A DNA stretch of 64,000 nucleotides from Luscinia megarhynchos (lineage: Eukaryota; Chordata; Aves; Passeriformes; Turdidae), in NCBI GenBank assembly GCA_034336665.1, contig CM067565.1, positions 85,500,858-85,564,857 of the forward strand, in the 5' to 3' direction. Position 1 is the first letter of the stretch; each line of letters begins with the position of its first letter. The position numbers and the translations under genes are program-made. This document shows, in pieces, positions 39,961 through 51,700 of the stretch. The notes beneath the pieces were generated by a model. The model worked only from the letters and a program-made list of their open reading frames with translations. It made no database searches and was not told the origin of the DNA.

Positions 39961-42900
39961 TGACGTGTAGCTCTGTTGGCCCTTCCTCTTGAACGCTGTC
40001 GACATATCTGAATAAATCAGGGTGTCGCCAGGGAGAGAATAAGGGTTTGAAGTACATGAGGTGTATTTTCATCTCTGGACTGAAAAGCAGTGATTGGGGA
40101 TGGTAGTGAGTCACCAAGCAACAAACACTGCTTGGCTCTCCACTCCCCTTGTACCTCCAAGCCTCCAAAATGAGTGTTTTGGTATGGTAAAGTCTGCTGT
40201 GGCTGCAGCCATGCAGAAGAGATGTGTGTCTCTCATATCCCCTTGGGAGTGAAGGCATCCCATTTAATGAATCGGGATGGATGTGTTTCTGTGGGACTGG
40301 TTTGGTGTGTTGCTCCATGAGAAGCAGTATCCCCTGATTTTGGACAATGCCTTCATAGCTGGTTTGAGATAAGTGCATTAAGGAAAATGCATGAGAAGTC
40401 TTTATGTCCTACCTTTCTTGAGTAGACTTCTTCTGATTCATTTATAGGGTGCTGCATAAGATGGGTTGTTCCTTTTCCTCAGTGATACCGTGTCATGGGC
40501 TAGAATCTATCTCCTAGGGGCACAATCTTGTGCTTTGTCTTTCTTATGGTACTTCTGCAAGTAAAAACAGTAGATGGTATTCTTACTGGTTCTTACACCT
40601 TTTCCTTTCTGATGAGCTTTGAGGACTGTTTTGGTGTATGTGTGTACCCTGTATGTCTCTCTGTTTCTTTGTGGTTGTAATTTTCCAGTTAGTGCTGGAG
40701 GCTCCTAAATTGTGTCTGCAATTCCTTCCTCAGGCAGATCTGACTGGCTTTGTACAGGAAGAGTCCTGGGAAATCTGCACCTAAGTTCCTGGGAGTTCTC
40801 CAAGGTTTTAACCTCAAGAGGATTACAGTGAGTTGGATTTATGTTTTGAAGTACAACTCAGCTGACTTATCTCTCCAGGATAAAAACCTGGAGAGACAGA
40901 AAGATTTCCATACAAGTCCCTACCATTGGACTGCATAGCACCTTTCCTCCTTGTTGCTAACTGTATGTTCACTTTTTGATTTTTCTTTTCCTTAGAATGT
41001 TATTGCAGTGAAGGTATCTTAAGATGATAAGCAAAATAAATCTGTTGAGGATCTCCTTGTAATTCTTGAAGTGGGCTATTCTGCTTCTACTAACAATTGG
41101 TCCAAATATGGGATTTGTATAATGCTCTTTTTGTTCTGCCCCAGGTGCTTCACGTTATAAATGATGACTTGGCTAGTACTGTTAGACTTAAGAAGAAGCT
41201 AAAATGTGAAATTCTATTATTCTTGCTGGTTTATTTGTGATAGAAAAGCAGAGGCTGTAGAGCAAAGTTTGAGGAGCTTGCTGCATAGAGGGATCCCTGT
41301 TTTGTAAGGGGATGTCTTGCTTTGGATTAACAGGAAAAGAGATTCCAAAGTTTCTGTGTGCTTTTCAACTGGACAGGGCTTTTTACAGTTAGTGAAATGA
41401 AATTAATTTCCAAGTGTATTTGGTAGTGTGTTTTGGGTTGTTTGTTTGTTTGTTGGTTTTTTTTTAATCCTGTGCTTTGAGGTAGAAAAATGTATTAGAA
41501 TTATTAATAAAAGTTATTGAAAGTTGTTGTTCTACTAATGTAATTTTAGAAGAGGTATGTGCTTTTTAATTAAACTTCTCTTTCTGCAAGTGATTGCTTA
41601 TGCCATTGGCATTCTCTTAAGAAGAAATTAATTTTTAATGGGTTGTGCCTTTGATTGTATAGGGAGATTGAAGAGAACAGCGGTCTCTAAATGAGATTTG
41701 AATTGCTCTTTAACATAATAAGGTCTTGGAAACCTCAATATGCTTATATTCTGTGTGCAGCCTAGACCTATTTGGAGAGAGAGACCAAAGAAATTATTAT
41801 TCCTTGCTGTATGTGCATACCCATATTAAGATTCTGTGCAGTGAAGGATGGGAGCTGCTTGATCAGTCTTTATTCCTGCCCCCAAACTACTGACCCCCCC
41901 CTTATTTTGATGAGTAGCTGACAGGCAGGGAGAAGTGTACTGCTTGTAGCCATCCAAATTGTGATGTGGAGCTCTGCACTGGATGCAGAGGATAGAAGTG
42001 GTGGTGGTGGTAACAAAATAACTGGCAACAAAACTGATGCCAAATTTTTTTGGAGAGTGGACCTAGCAGATATATTTATCTACAATAGCAATGATTGAAA
42101 TAGTTTCAGCTCTTCTTCATTGCACAGCATAATGGCTCTGTGAATTTCTTTAATTTTTACCTGGAAAGTACTGTCACAAGAACATGCCATAACTGCTGAG
42201 TTGTGTGGAGAAGCCAGGCTTTAGTGATAGATGAATGAGTTTGAAGCAATGATGCTTCATGCTGCTATTTGGGATATGGACAAGCAGAAGAGTTTTTATA
42301 CCCTTGAACAATGGTATAATATGAAGGTTCAGCATCAAGGTTTCAGCCTGTCTTACAGAAGCAAAAGATCTACAAATATGTACACAGATGGATTTGAAAT
42401 GAAACAGCAGTCAGGAGCTTAAGTGTGTGGGCAAGGCCAAAGTTTCCAGGGCCTAGCTCATGTTGCCTGCCATGGAAGTAAAATACTGTTGGTGAGATAA
42501 GGATGAACTATTTTTCTTAAAGAACAGCATTGTCAGAAATTAAAAGGTTCCTGACAGTGTACTTTAAAATAAGAAAAGGTGTGTTATTTAGTGGTTACTG
42601 GCCAGAAGTTTGCTAGCCTCAGATGTGAGAAGAGCTGCTAGAACAGAGCTTGTTGAAGCTCTGACAGTTGACATATGACAATTGGCAAGCTGATGAAATC
42701 CTGAACAGAACGGCTGGAAAACTTGTGCACAATTCTGGATACTGCATATATATTTCCTTGAGCTGATAAGGAACAAACACTATAAACATCTGTGATACAC
42801 CTGTGATAAGGTACAGCAAAACTGAATACAGGCACAGGAAGGGAAAATGACCTGACTGGACATACAGATTACTCTTAATTTTTCACCTTTGTAATTGGCT

Positions 42901-45641
42901 CTTCCACAGCTGTGGGATTCTTCTGGGTTTGGAAGGTTTCTTCTTTTGGATTTGGAAGGTTTCTTTACTTGGGATATGGTTAACTGGAGCTGACAGAGAA
43001 GGAAGTGTTAAAAACAGTTTTCCCTCTGAGGCCAGTCTATCTGGAAACTATAATCGGAGATAAGTGGCCAATTTCACACCGGCTTGATCTCAGCATGCTG
43101 TGGGAGGGTGAATAAAGCTGTTCTCAGTTCCCTCAGAACTCGAAGCAGGGCATGTGGGGGACAGTATCCCCAGAGAAGCGGAGCATGGAGCTGGCAGTAG
43201 TTTACTGAGTGCCTTGTGATGCAGTCAGTGCTGTAGATATCCCATGTGGAGCTTAGCAGTGTTTGCCTTTGCCTGTTTCTTGAGTCTTCCTGCCTCACTT
43301 CAGGGACTGTCTCCAAGCTTGTTGTCTGTATTAGTTGTCTCTCATCATCAGTGGCATTTAGACATTTTACTTTTCCATCCTCTTCCCTGCCTCCCCCTCT
43401 ACAGTGAATCACAGAAGGGCTGTTTTTCTTAGTCATTAAATGTAGGTGTTTGCACACCCCAGCACAGGCGGATTGGGAGGAAAATTTAGCAGACAGCTGT
43501 CTGGCAATTTGAAGTTAAACAAGAAGTACTTTTGTGGGTTCTAATTTAAAAATTATTTTTTGTAAACAAAAAGTATATATGTAGTAGCTATAAGATTCTT
43601 TTCTACAAATATGAAGTACAGTTAGTTTGTTGTATTCATTATGAGAAGGTGAGGTAGTTATAATTTGGCCCCACCTTGCAGTGGAAATACTATTTTTTTT
43701 TTTAGTTTTTTTTTGCTTTGTGTTACCCCATGCTTGATATTTGTTACATATGCTTTTTTGGTATTGGCTTTTATTTTGTAGTGTAAAACTCCATTTTGGC
43801 TTCTGACCACAGCTTGGCTGTTCCTGGAGAATTACTAAGGAGCTTCTCTCCTATTCTTCTGCAGATATGGAAAGTTGGATAGGTCACCAGTATTGGATGT
43901 CAGGAAGCGCAATTAACTTTATAAAGCGAGCATTACTCTTGCCATAATCTTACTTAATGTAATGATGCAAATGTTGAGATATTTTAAGACCCTCAGCCAC
44001 TTGAGGTGAGAGGGGAAATACTAGTAGAAAAAAGGACCTTCCAGATGAGGTTTTCCTTTTTTCTAGGCTTCTGGATAGAATCCAGAACTTTCATGGATTA
44101 GCTGAAAAGAAGCATGGACTGTCACAGTGCCTTCAATAGAGTGGATCTGGCTGGATGCTGCCTAACTTTGGAAATCTTGGTGTTTAATATTTTTTTTTGT
44201 CTCCCATTCACACATTGAAGTATGGTATAAAAATGGAAGCATTCTTTTCATGCCTCTGAAGTAATGTGAATAAATAAGTAATTAATTCCGAACTGTGATA
44301 ATGACTGTTCAGGTATAAAGAGCAAAGGAACACAGAGAAGCAGAGTGGCTGGATGAGTTTGGGGGTGTCTCAGAACTGGCAGTGAAAAGGCACCTGGGAA
44401 GCTGATAAGGTGAGTAATATTTGCTGTGTTCTTGGGAGATTTGTGTTTTTCTGGGGTAGATGGAACAGCATGGAAATGCTGATCTGTTACTGACCAAGAT
44501 TGTAGCTTCAAGAAGGTGTTTTGCAAGTGAGCCAATGGTGCTTGTTGCTGTGCTCCTCAATAGTGCTTCTTCCACTGCAGTGCTGAAAATTGTCACTTAA
44601 ATTTTTTGTGTTGCTGTACAAAGAAAACTTGTTGAAAGCCATTAATGACAAGTGTATTCTAGTGCTTGAACAGAGGCCAGAATGAAGTTGGGTTAAAGGG
44701 CGTTTTGCCCTTGAGTGAAATGGCACTTTGGAAAATGCTTATCTGGTTTGTATTGTGCAAACATGGTACTTTAGGGTTCCTATTGCTGTAGTAAGGCTGG
44801 ATCAAAGGTCAAGGTGTAAAAATATGAATTATTATGAAATTGTACCAGATATAGGTAAAATATGCTTCTGAGTTTTGTAGTAATTGAAATAAATTACAAG
44901 GGTTTTTTTTTTTTTGCTTTTTAAGTTTTTTAAATTATGGTTTTCTGGCAGATAAAATTTTGAGGATACCTAACATTGTTTAACTAAGTCTGCTAAACAT
45001 CATTATTGAAATTGATGGGCCCAACCACAAAAATTCTGTAGGTGTTTAACTGAAATACAACTATTGTAGGTATGAATATTGGGTCGGGAAAAAGTGTGTG
45101 CCTCCCCTTTTGACTTTTGATGAAGTATGCACTTAATGAGCAGCTCATTCAAAATAACAGCTTTCATTGTGCATACAAGCAACAGGTGGTCTTTAAATGC
45201 AAAAGTCTAGCTGAAAATAGACAATTGCCTTGTCTTGTCCCATCAAAACCACACAGTGAGCTCACTTTACTAATTTTAATTTTACTAGCTGTGCTTTTTT
45301 AATGGATAGAAGAAATACTGGCATACTGTATGACACCCAATAAAATGAGAGAACCAGCCAGCACTCTTTTTGCTAGAAAGCTTTACATGCAAGCCAAATA
45401 ATTACCCCTGTGTGAAGAGAAAAGTAGCTTGAGAGGTAGTGTTGGTTTGTTTGCTCAGTTGAAAAGATTGTTGAATGTGTGCTGCTGTGGCCTAAATTCT
45501 TGGATACTGAGGGAACCTAACTTGCTCTAGAGAAAACTTTTTTGCTTGCTGAAGACATTATTAGGGCATATTTGACAGTGAGCTGAAGAGAATACAGCTT
45601 CAACCACATGTTATGTTTCTCTCTTCTTTCTGCTGTCTCAG
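39961..45641 (+). other. SRBD1: SRBD1 intron 1 (about 6 kb)
   Basis: This noncoding AT-rich DNA lies between the CpG island and the exon 2 acceptor. A strong polypyrimidine tract (ttctctcttctttctgctg) precedes cag at 45639-45641. It contains short simple repeats, including a 15-base direct repeat tttggaaggtttctt at 42928-42942 and 42951-42965, and T tracts. I see no additional exon. Confidence 0.75.
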
Positions 45642-45712
45642 ATGTCTCAACCAAGGAGGGTGAAATCTGTAGCCAAAGCCTCTACATCAGAAGAACTTTC
45701 ATTTCTTAATTC
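45642..45712 (+). CDS. SRBD1: SRBD1 exon 2 (first coding exon)
   Basis: The exon encodes [18 protein letters not shown] and ends within a Ser codon (donor gtaaga at 45713). The ATG is the first three bases of the exon, directly after the acceptor ag. The start context is therefore built from exon 1's last bases. The start is supported by similarity to the MSS-PRRAK start of the human protein as I recall it, and by the absence of an upstream in-frame exon sequence. Confidence 0.9.
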
Positions 45713-48700
45713 GTAAGATCATTTTTTCCTTAGTATTTTTTTAAAGGTTTATGCTAAGTCTCAGCAATTGCATAAGAATAACACTCAGTTTCTAAGAAGT
45801 TGATTAAAATGTTTTCATGCACAAAATTTCAATTTTAAAATGCAAATTACTTGGGCTTCTTCATGCACATAAAGAAGATAGGATGAAAGAAAACTTGCAG
45901 TTGTCCAAACAGAATCATGTGTATGATATGTGTGTGTATACATCATAAAAGTTGGTAGATTGTTTAACCATTAGCTCTGCAGCAGTATGAAAGACCTGTA
46001 TCTGTTGAGTCTCTCTACCTTTCTGTTAATTTTTCCTGTTCACTTTCTTTCATGCCAAAAACTACTTAGAATTTTGACTAGCTTGCTTTTGTATTTTTTT
46101 TTGTTTTTTCTGATAAGCAATATTGTTGATTCATTTGTTTTTCAGGACCTCTGAATCAGAGGAGGAAGAGGAGGAAGAATGGGAGCCAAAAAGCAAAATT
46201 GCCAGGAGACCTCGTTTGCCAAAGAAAACTGAGGCAAAAACTAAAAAAGCTGCTGCTCCACGGTCAACTGTGGCCAGGAAAGTGGTCAAGAAGGTAGCAA
46301 TAAAAGAGGAAATGGTGAGTATCTATAAGCAAGAGACATTTAATTACTGATCATGGGAAGTAACATAAACAGTTTTTCCAACTCTGGTTGCCTGAGTCTC
46401 ATCAGCTAGTACAAGTCCACTGTTCCTGTGAATGTTCAGTATGTTGGATAAATGTGGCATTGGTTTTGTATTAAAGTGTCAGTGATCTGAGGGTCCTCCT
46501 TGAAAATTTTGGCCAATGATAATAGAATGCGGTTTTCCCTGGAGATCTTTCAACAATGTAAATAAATAAATGCCTTTGTTCTTTCTGTAGTATCTCTGGT
46601 TTTGGTATTGCACCTTTGATGCCTTCTACCTTTTTACTGTCTGGGTACTGCAGAAAAAGGCAGCCTGTGCTTACATTTCCTTACATGGCTGTTCAACCCA
46701 GTAAGGATTGCAGTTTTATTATTATTAATATAAAATGCAGTTAGATTGAAAATTAGATACTTCTGTCAACTATCAACATCTGAGATCACATCATGATAGA
46801 AGCCAGTCCTTCTGACTTCTGAGAATAATCTCTGGGGAAAGTCAGTAAGGAATGTGTGGCTTGTCCAAGGTTAAGCTGTATCTTGGCACATCAGATCTCG
46901 GTTCCAGTTTCCATGGTGGGAACCTAACATCTCAGAAGGGCTTCCCTGCCCTGCTGTTTCCTGTTTTGTTGACGTGAATGGAGACAAAGATTGTAGGTCA
47001 GTGTCTTCTGAAGGAAGGTCCTATTAAATTCTGCAAGATACATTTCAAGTTACTTGATTTTTGGATTGGCATTTTGCTGTCAGAGACATTACTTTGGAAA
47101 ATTATGTCTGGTAGCAAGTCTTTTTAGAGTTTAAATGAAATGTTGAACCACTTTGTAACAGTCAGTGCTTAATATGGTTTTAATGTCTTTTTCGACAGGA
47201 TGTATCCTTGCCTATTGCACCTGTAGAAGATAATAAAATGCAACTTCTAAAACCTAAGGAAGAAAATGAAGACACTAAACCAAAAAGTTTAAATCGAATG
47301 CCTGAAGTGCCTAAGAAAATGGAAATAAATTCATTCCAAGGGCAAAACCGGAACAGTTTAGCGAGTAATGAAAAACCTTCAACAAGTGTTCCTGTAGTGA
47401 AACAAGAGAAATGTGAGGAGGAGTTTGCATTTGATGAACCACCCTCTAAAAAGATTAAGTTGAATACGCGTCCTGAAGGAAAGCCAGTTAAAAATCTGGG
47501 AGGCAACAAAATAAAAGAAGAATTTGAAATGAACTGGGATATTGTACAGGTATGAGATATTTTTGTTTTCTGAGGTACCAATGAAAGTATTTCCTGCATA
47601 ATTAGCACTTAGAATCTTAACATACAATTTGAAGTTGTCATTTAATCTCTGCTGGGTTGTCATAAATATGTATAAATATAGATGTTGGTTGGTAACTGTT
47701 AAAATTTAAACTTTAAACGTTTACATCTTCTGGTGTCTGTGACTTTGGGTGTTCTTAGTAAAAAGAACTGTAACAGTTTGTGTGGTTCTCCTGTATGGGT
47801 TTTTTGTGGATGTATGCAGCTGAAACTCCCACAGGAAGGGATGCTGACAGATTTGGGATATTTGTGTGTAGTTTTACAACTTCATGTTTAGTCAGTGTGG
47901 ATCATTCAGTTGAAGAGACCCATTTGAGAGCGTTTATCAATTTATGGTTCCATGAGGAAGGAGATTTGCGTTCCTCGCACAACAGTGACAACAAAGGAGA
48001 TCTTTGTTTTTGTAGGATTTTAACTTTGAAGCCATTCAGGTGGAGGCAGTTTTAGCATAGCTCTTGGGCTGGAAGCCTGGGTGTGATCATGGAAGATTTT
48101 AATATAAATAGAATGGGAATGGATAGGACATATTGTATTCATCATCCTTAGTACAGTCTGCTTAAGAAAGCTGTAAAATTTTGTGGGTTTTCTCACATAT
48201 TCCTGGAAATACATAGGGATAATTTGATCCTTGTGTGTGCTCTAAAAGGAGTGAATATGATTGTGCAGGTGTTATATTTTTAGGCTTCAGAATGAAACTT
48301 TTGAAAGGCTTTTGTGTCAGCTGTCTATGGTAACTAGGTAGTGAAGCGCAAACAAATTGTGATGGTTAAAATGTTACCAAGATAAGCTGCTTATATAGGG
48401 TAATACTGGTTCCATATTGGTACACTATAACTTTAGAAAACTCAATTTGTACAAAATTGTGTTTAATTTTGCAACGCTTGGTTTGTCTTGAAAGTGTCAG
48501 TAGTATCATTAGTTTCCTGTTATTGGTTGAGTGGGATTTGGATCAGCTCTGGCTCTGTGGGTTTTGTTTGTTTAGCTGAACCATGAGGTACATCAGTATT
48601 AGCTTAAAAAAATTCCAAGTTTTCTGAGTTGCTGTGTACAGTTCTTTCTGTTTAGTTTTATAATTTTGGTTTGATGTTTTTTCTTATTCTTTTGGGGTTT

Positions 48701-51700
48701 TTTGGGTTTTTTTGTTTTTTTTTTTTTTTTTTAGTTTTTCCTGCCTTTTTTAGTGTAGTTAGAAGTTTCTGGAAACATTGGTTGCTGCATGTGTTGCTGA
48801 AATACTGGGTGTGGTGGCTGGATGCACGAGAAGTCTGACATTCTGTCTTGGGGGGGATAGTGGTCTCTGCTGGCCAGTGAAATGTGAAGTGAATGAGAAA
48901 CTGTTTAAAGCAATCTACCATCCCTCTTAAATGTGTTTAGTGGTTGTGTCTGTGTTTCTTCTCTCCTTTGACAGGCCTTGTCAGAAGTAACAAATGTTGA
49001 ACCATGGGTATGTGCAAACTTGCTCCGGCTCTTTCAAGAAGAAAACACAATTCCTTTTATTGCTCGGTACCGAAAAGAGCTCATCAATAACCTGGAGGCC
49101 GATGCCTTGCGAGAAGTGCAGCATGCGTTGGAAGAGCTACGGTAAGTCAGTCAACAGCACAGGGAGGGATCTGGCTGGGAGGTGAGCAACAACTGGCTGC
49201 TGCTCCTGTGTCCCTTGTTCCACCTCCTGTACACACTACAGCTGTAAAAGAACTAATAAAGTTTTAAACTGAGGTAATTATGCTTAATACCTCTCTGGGG
49301 TTTTGTTGGGTTTTTGGGAGGTTGGCTTTTGGTTTTTTCTCTAAGTAAACAAGAAATCTAGAGTTATAAATTGCCAAAGAAAAACTAATATCTTAATTTC
49401 GTAGCAGTTTATTAAAACCGCACAGAAAAACTTGTGCTAAAAGAGTAGTTAATAGTTGCTGGAAATACATTCTTAATGAGATGGAAGCTCCGCTCTTAGA
49501 AAAAGAATCTCTAAGAGCCCCTTGGCTCCCTGCTTGGATCAGGGAAGCTTCTAGTAAAGAGCCCTTCTTAGATTGGAGTGTACCAGGAGATGAGGTTAAA
49601 CTATCCCAGATCACTGCAGGAAAGAAACGATCAGCAAAGCTTGTTGTGGCAATGAATGAGGCTGCTTTCATTCCATCTTGCTTTTTTGAGTGGCTCTGTG
49701 CTCTTGAGATGGCGAGGGAACAGATGGGTCAGCTGTTCTGTCAGCTTGGCCTTGTCCTCCTTATACTCCCTGCTAACCCCTACCAAGAGATTCTTGCCAA
49801 GGAGGGAAGGTGGCCTGAGAGATTTCTTGTCTGAGCAAGTAATTAAGTAATAACAAAATACCTCCGTTGCTTGCAGTTGCTCCCATGTATCTTACTGAAC
49901 ATCTAGGAGTTTTAATCTGGTAGCCTGTACTTGATGCTGTAGAACTATCTTGACATGAATTGCATCTGTAAGAGCTCATCAGTGTGGAATTATTCTAGGG
50001 CCCTTTTGTTTGGCTTCCAGGCCAGTAATATTACAGAAATGTGTGGAGCACTAATGACTACCATTGTTACTTGATGATTTTTCTTAAAGCTACCACAGGA
50101 TATTTTGATATAGTTTTGAAGTAACTGAAGAGAGAGAAAAATGGTTAGAAATTTTTGAATTATCAACTTGGTTTGTTGAAGATACAATTTTCAGGGGTTT
50201 CAGAGAGTTTCAGCAGTGTAATAGACAAGGTCACAATTGATAGACATTTTAATTCACTGTGAAATGTGAGACTTAACATTAATCTCTTGCATTTTAGGAC
50301 TGTTGCAAGGAAGACGCATATGATGATACAGAAGTTGAAGAAAGAAGGAAAGTTATCCGGTTCCCTTTTAAAAGAATTGCTAAATTGCAGAACTTTGGAA
50401 GAATTAGACCATGTGGTCAGTACTATAGTCTTTTTCAGATCAACCTTAGTTTAAATGTAATCTTGCTAACTAGTTCATAATGTCAAGTGCATAGCATGAT
50501 TGAAATACTTCCCTGCTTTTTAATAATTGGTTTTGTTTCATTTGTTCTTTTTGTTATAAGTCTGCGCCTTACAAAACTGGGAGTAAAGGCACCAAAGCCC
50601 AGAGGGCCAAGCAGTTGGGATTGGAACCTGCTGCTCTCTCCCTCCTGCAGAATCCTGTGGAACTCAATCTCTTTTCTTATATTAGACCCAATACCAAAGG
50701 TGAGTGCCCTGCTTCTTTGAGCAGTAATGTTCTAAATGTCTGAAACGATTTTAAAAGGGAAATTGCTTCAGTTCTTTTGTTGTTGCTGGAAGTTAGGCAG
50801 CTACATTAAATTCAACAGTGCTTTTAGCAGCATGTGGTCAACATGTTAACACATTTAATGACTCTCCAAGCTTTCCTCTCTCTTTGTATTGTAAACAGTA
50901 ATGATTATGGTATAGAAATGACATAAATCTGGAGACCTTATAGCTGATGTCTGTATTTACTGGTAAGAGAGAGGGAACCACACCACACACATGAGACCTT
51001 TCTATTGTTCTACTTGGATTGATTCCTGAAGATTCAATGCTGACTGTACAAGAGGCTTAGGCTCATACTCTGTACTGAAGGAAACGTCACCCTGCAAAGC
51101 ATATCTTAATAAAAACTGGCCTAGGGGATTGGGAGTGAGCAGGAGAGTTTGTGCCTGAATGACAGTAGGGATTGGAGAAGATGTAATTTCTGAAATTTGA
51201 GCAAGAGCTTTTAACAACGTGATTGTCACATATAGACTGCAGAATTGGGTGTCTTTGTGAATGTAGTTATGGGTGGATCTGTAGGGGGCAATCTCTGACA
51301 ATAAAATATGAAGATGTTAAAATAGAGATGTACTTCCATTCTTCCCTGTCCCAACAAATACTTTTTGAATTTTAGCATGGAAGTACTGAACCTCCTTAGT
51401 AAGACTGACTCTTACTTTTCCCACTTCAGTTTCTTTAACATTACTTACAAAATTCTGCTAATTTTGCAATGAAAATCAGTTACCAAATATTCAGCTTCTT
51501 AAATTACTGCGTTATTACTTCATACAGCAGTGTATTGCAGCCATATATCTGACTATTTTGGTGCAGTCTAAAGAGCCAAAAGAAAATCTTCACTGTGAAA
51601 GTTCAAATAAATTATTTAGAGTTTATTCAAAAGGAAGTGCTATTTGTTGCGCCATGAACATTAGTTTTTGAAAACCAGTACACCTATTTTTAATTCTGTG

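Larger units (their letters stand above)
45713..48974 (+). other. SRBD1: SRBD1 introns 2, 3 and 4
   Basis: Intron 2 is 45713-46145 (433 bases), intron 3 is 46315-47198 (884 bases) and intron 4 is 47550-48974 (1425 bases). All are GT-AG. Intron 3 has a weak MIR-like segment near 46840-46920 (a 'cttgtccaagg' word only). Intron 4 ends with a T/G-rich tract (48690-48733). I see no gene inside them. Confidence 0.85.

Noticed and set aside
38988..40378. Minus-strand frames of 236 and 347 codons and plus-strand frames of up to 204 codons over the minisatellite and SRBD1 promoter
   Set aside because: The minus-strand frames partly read through the tandem repeat (His/Ser/Pro/Leu/Thr repeats), and all lie in CpG-rich promoter DNA. 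The minus frames are antisense to SRBD1 exon 1 without splice or start support.
43074..43200. Possible LTR fragment with an aataaagctg poly(A)-signal-like word
   Set aside because: I could not find paired LTRs, a primer-binding site or a target duplication.
46840..46920. Possible third MIR-like fragment in SRBD1 intron 3
   Set aside because: Only the 'cttgtccaagg' word matches well; other landmarks are absent or out of register.
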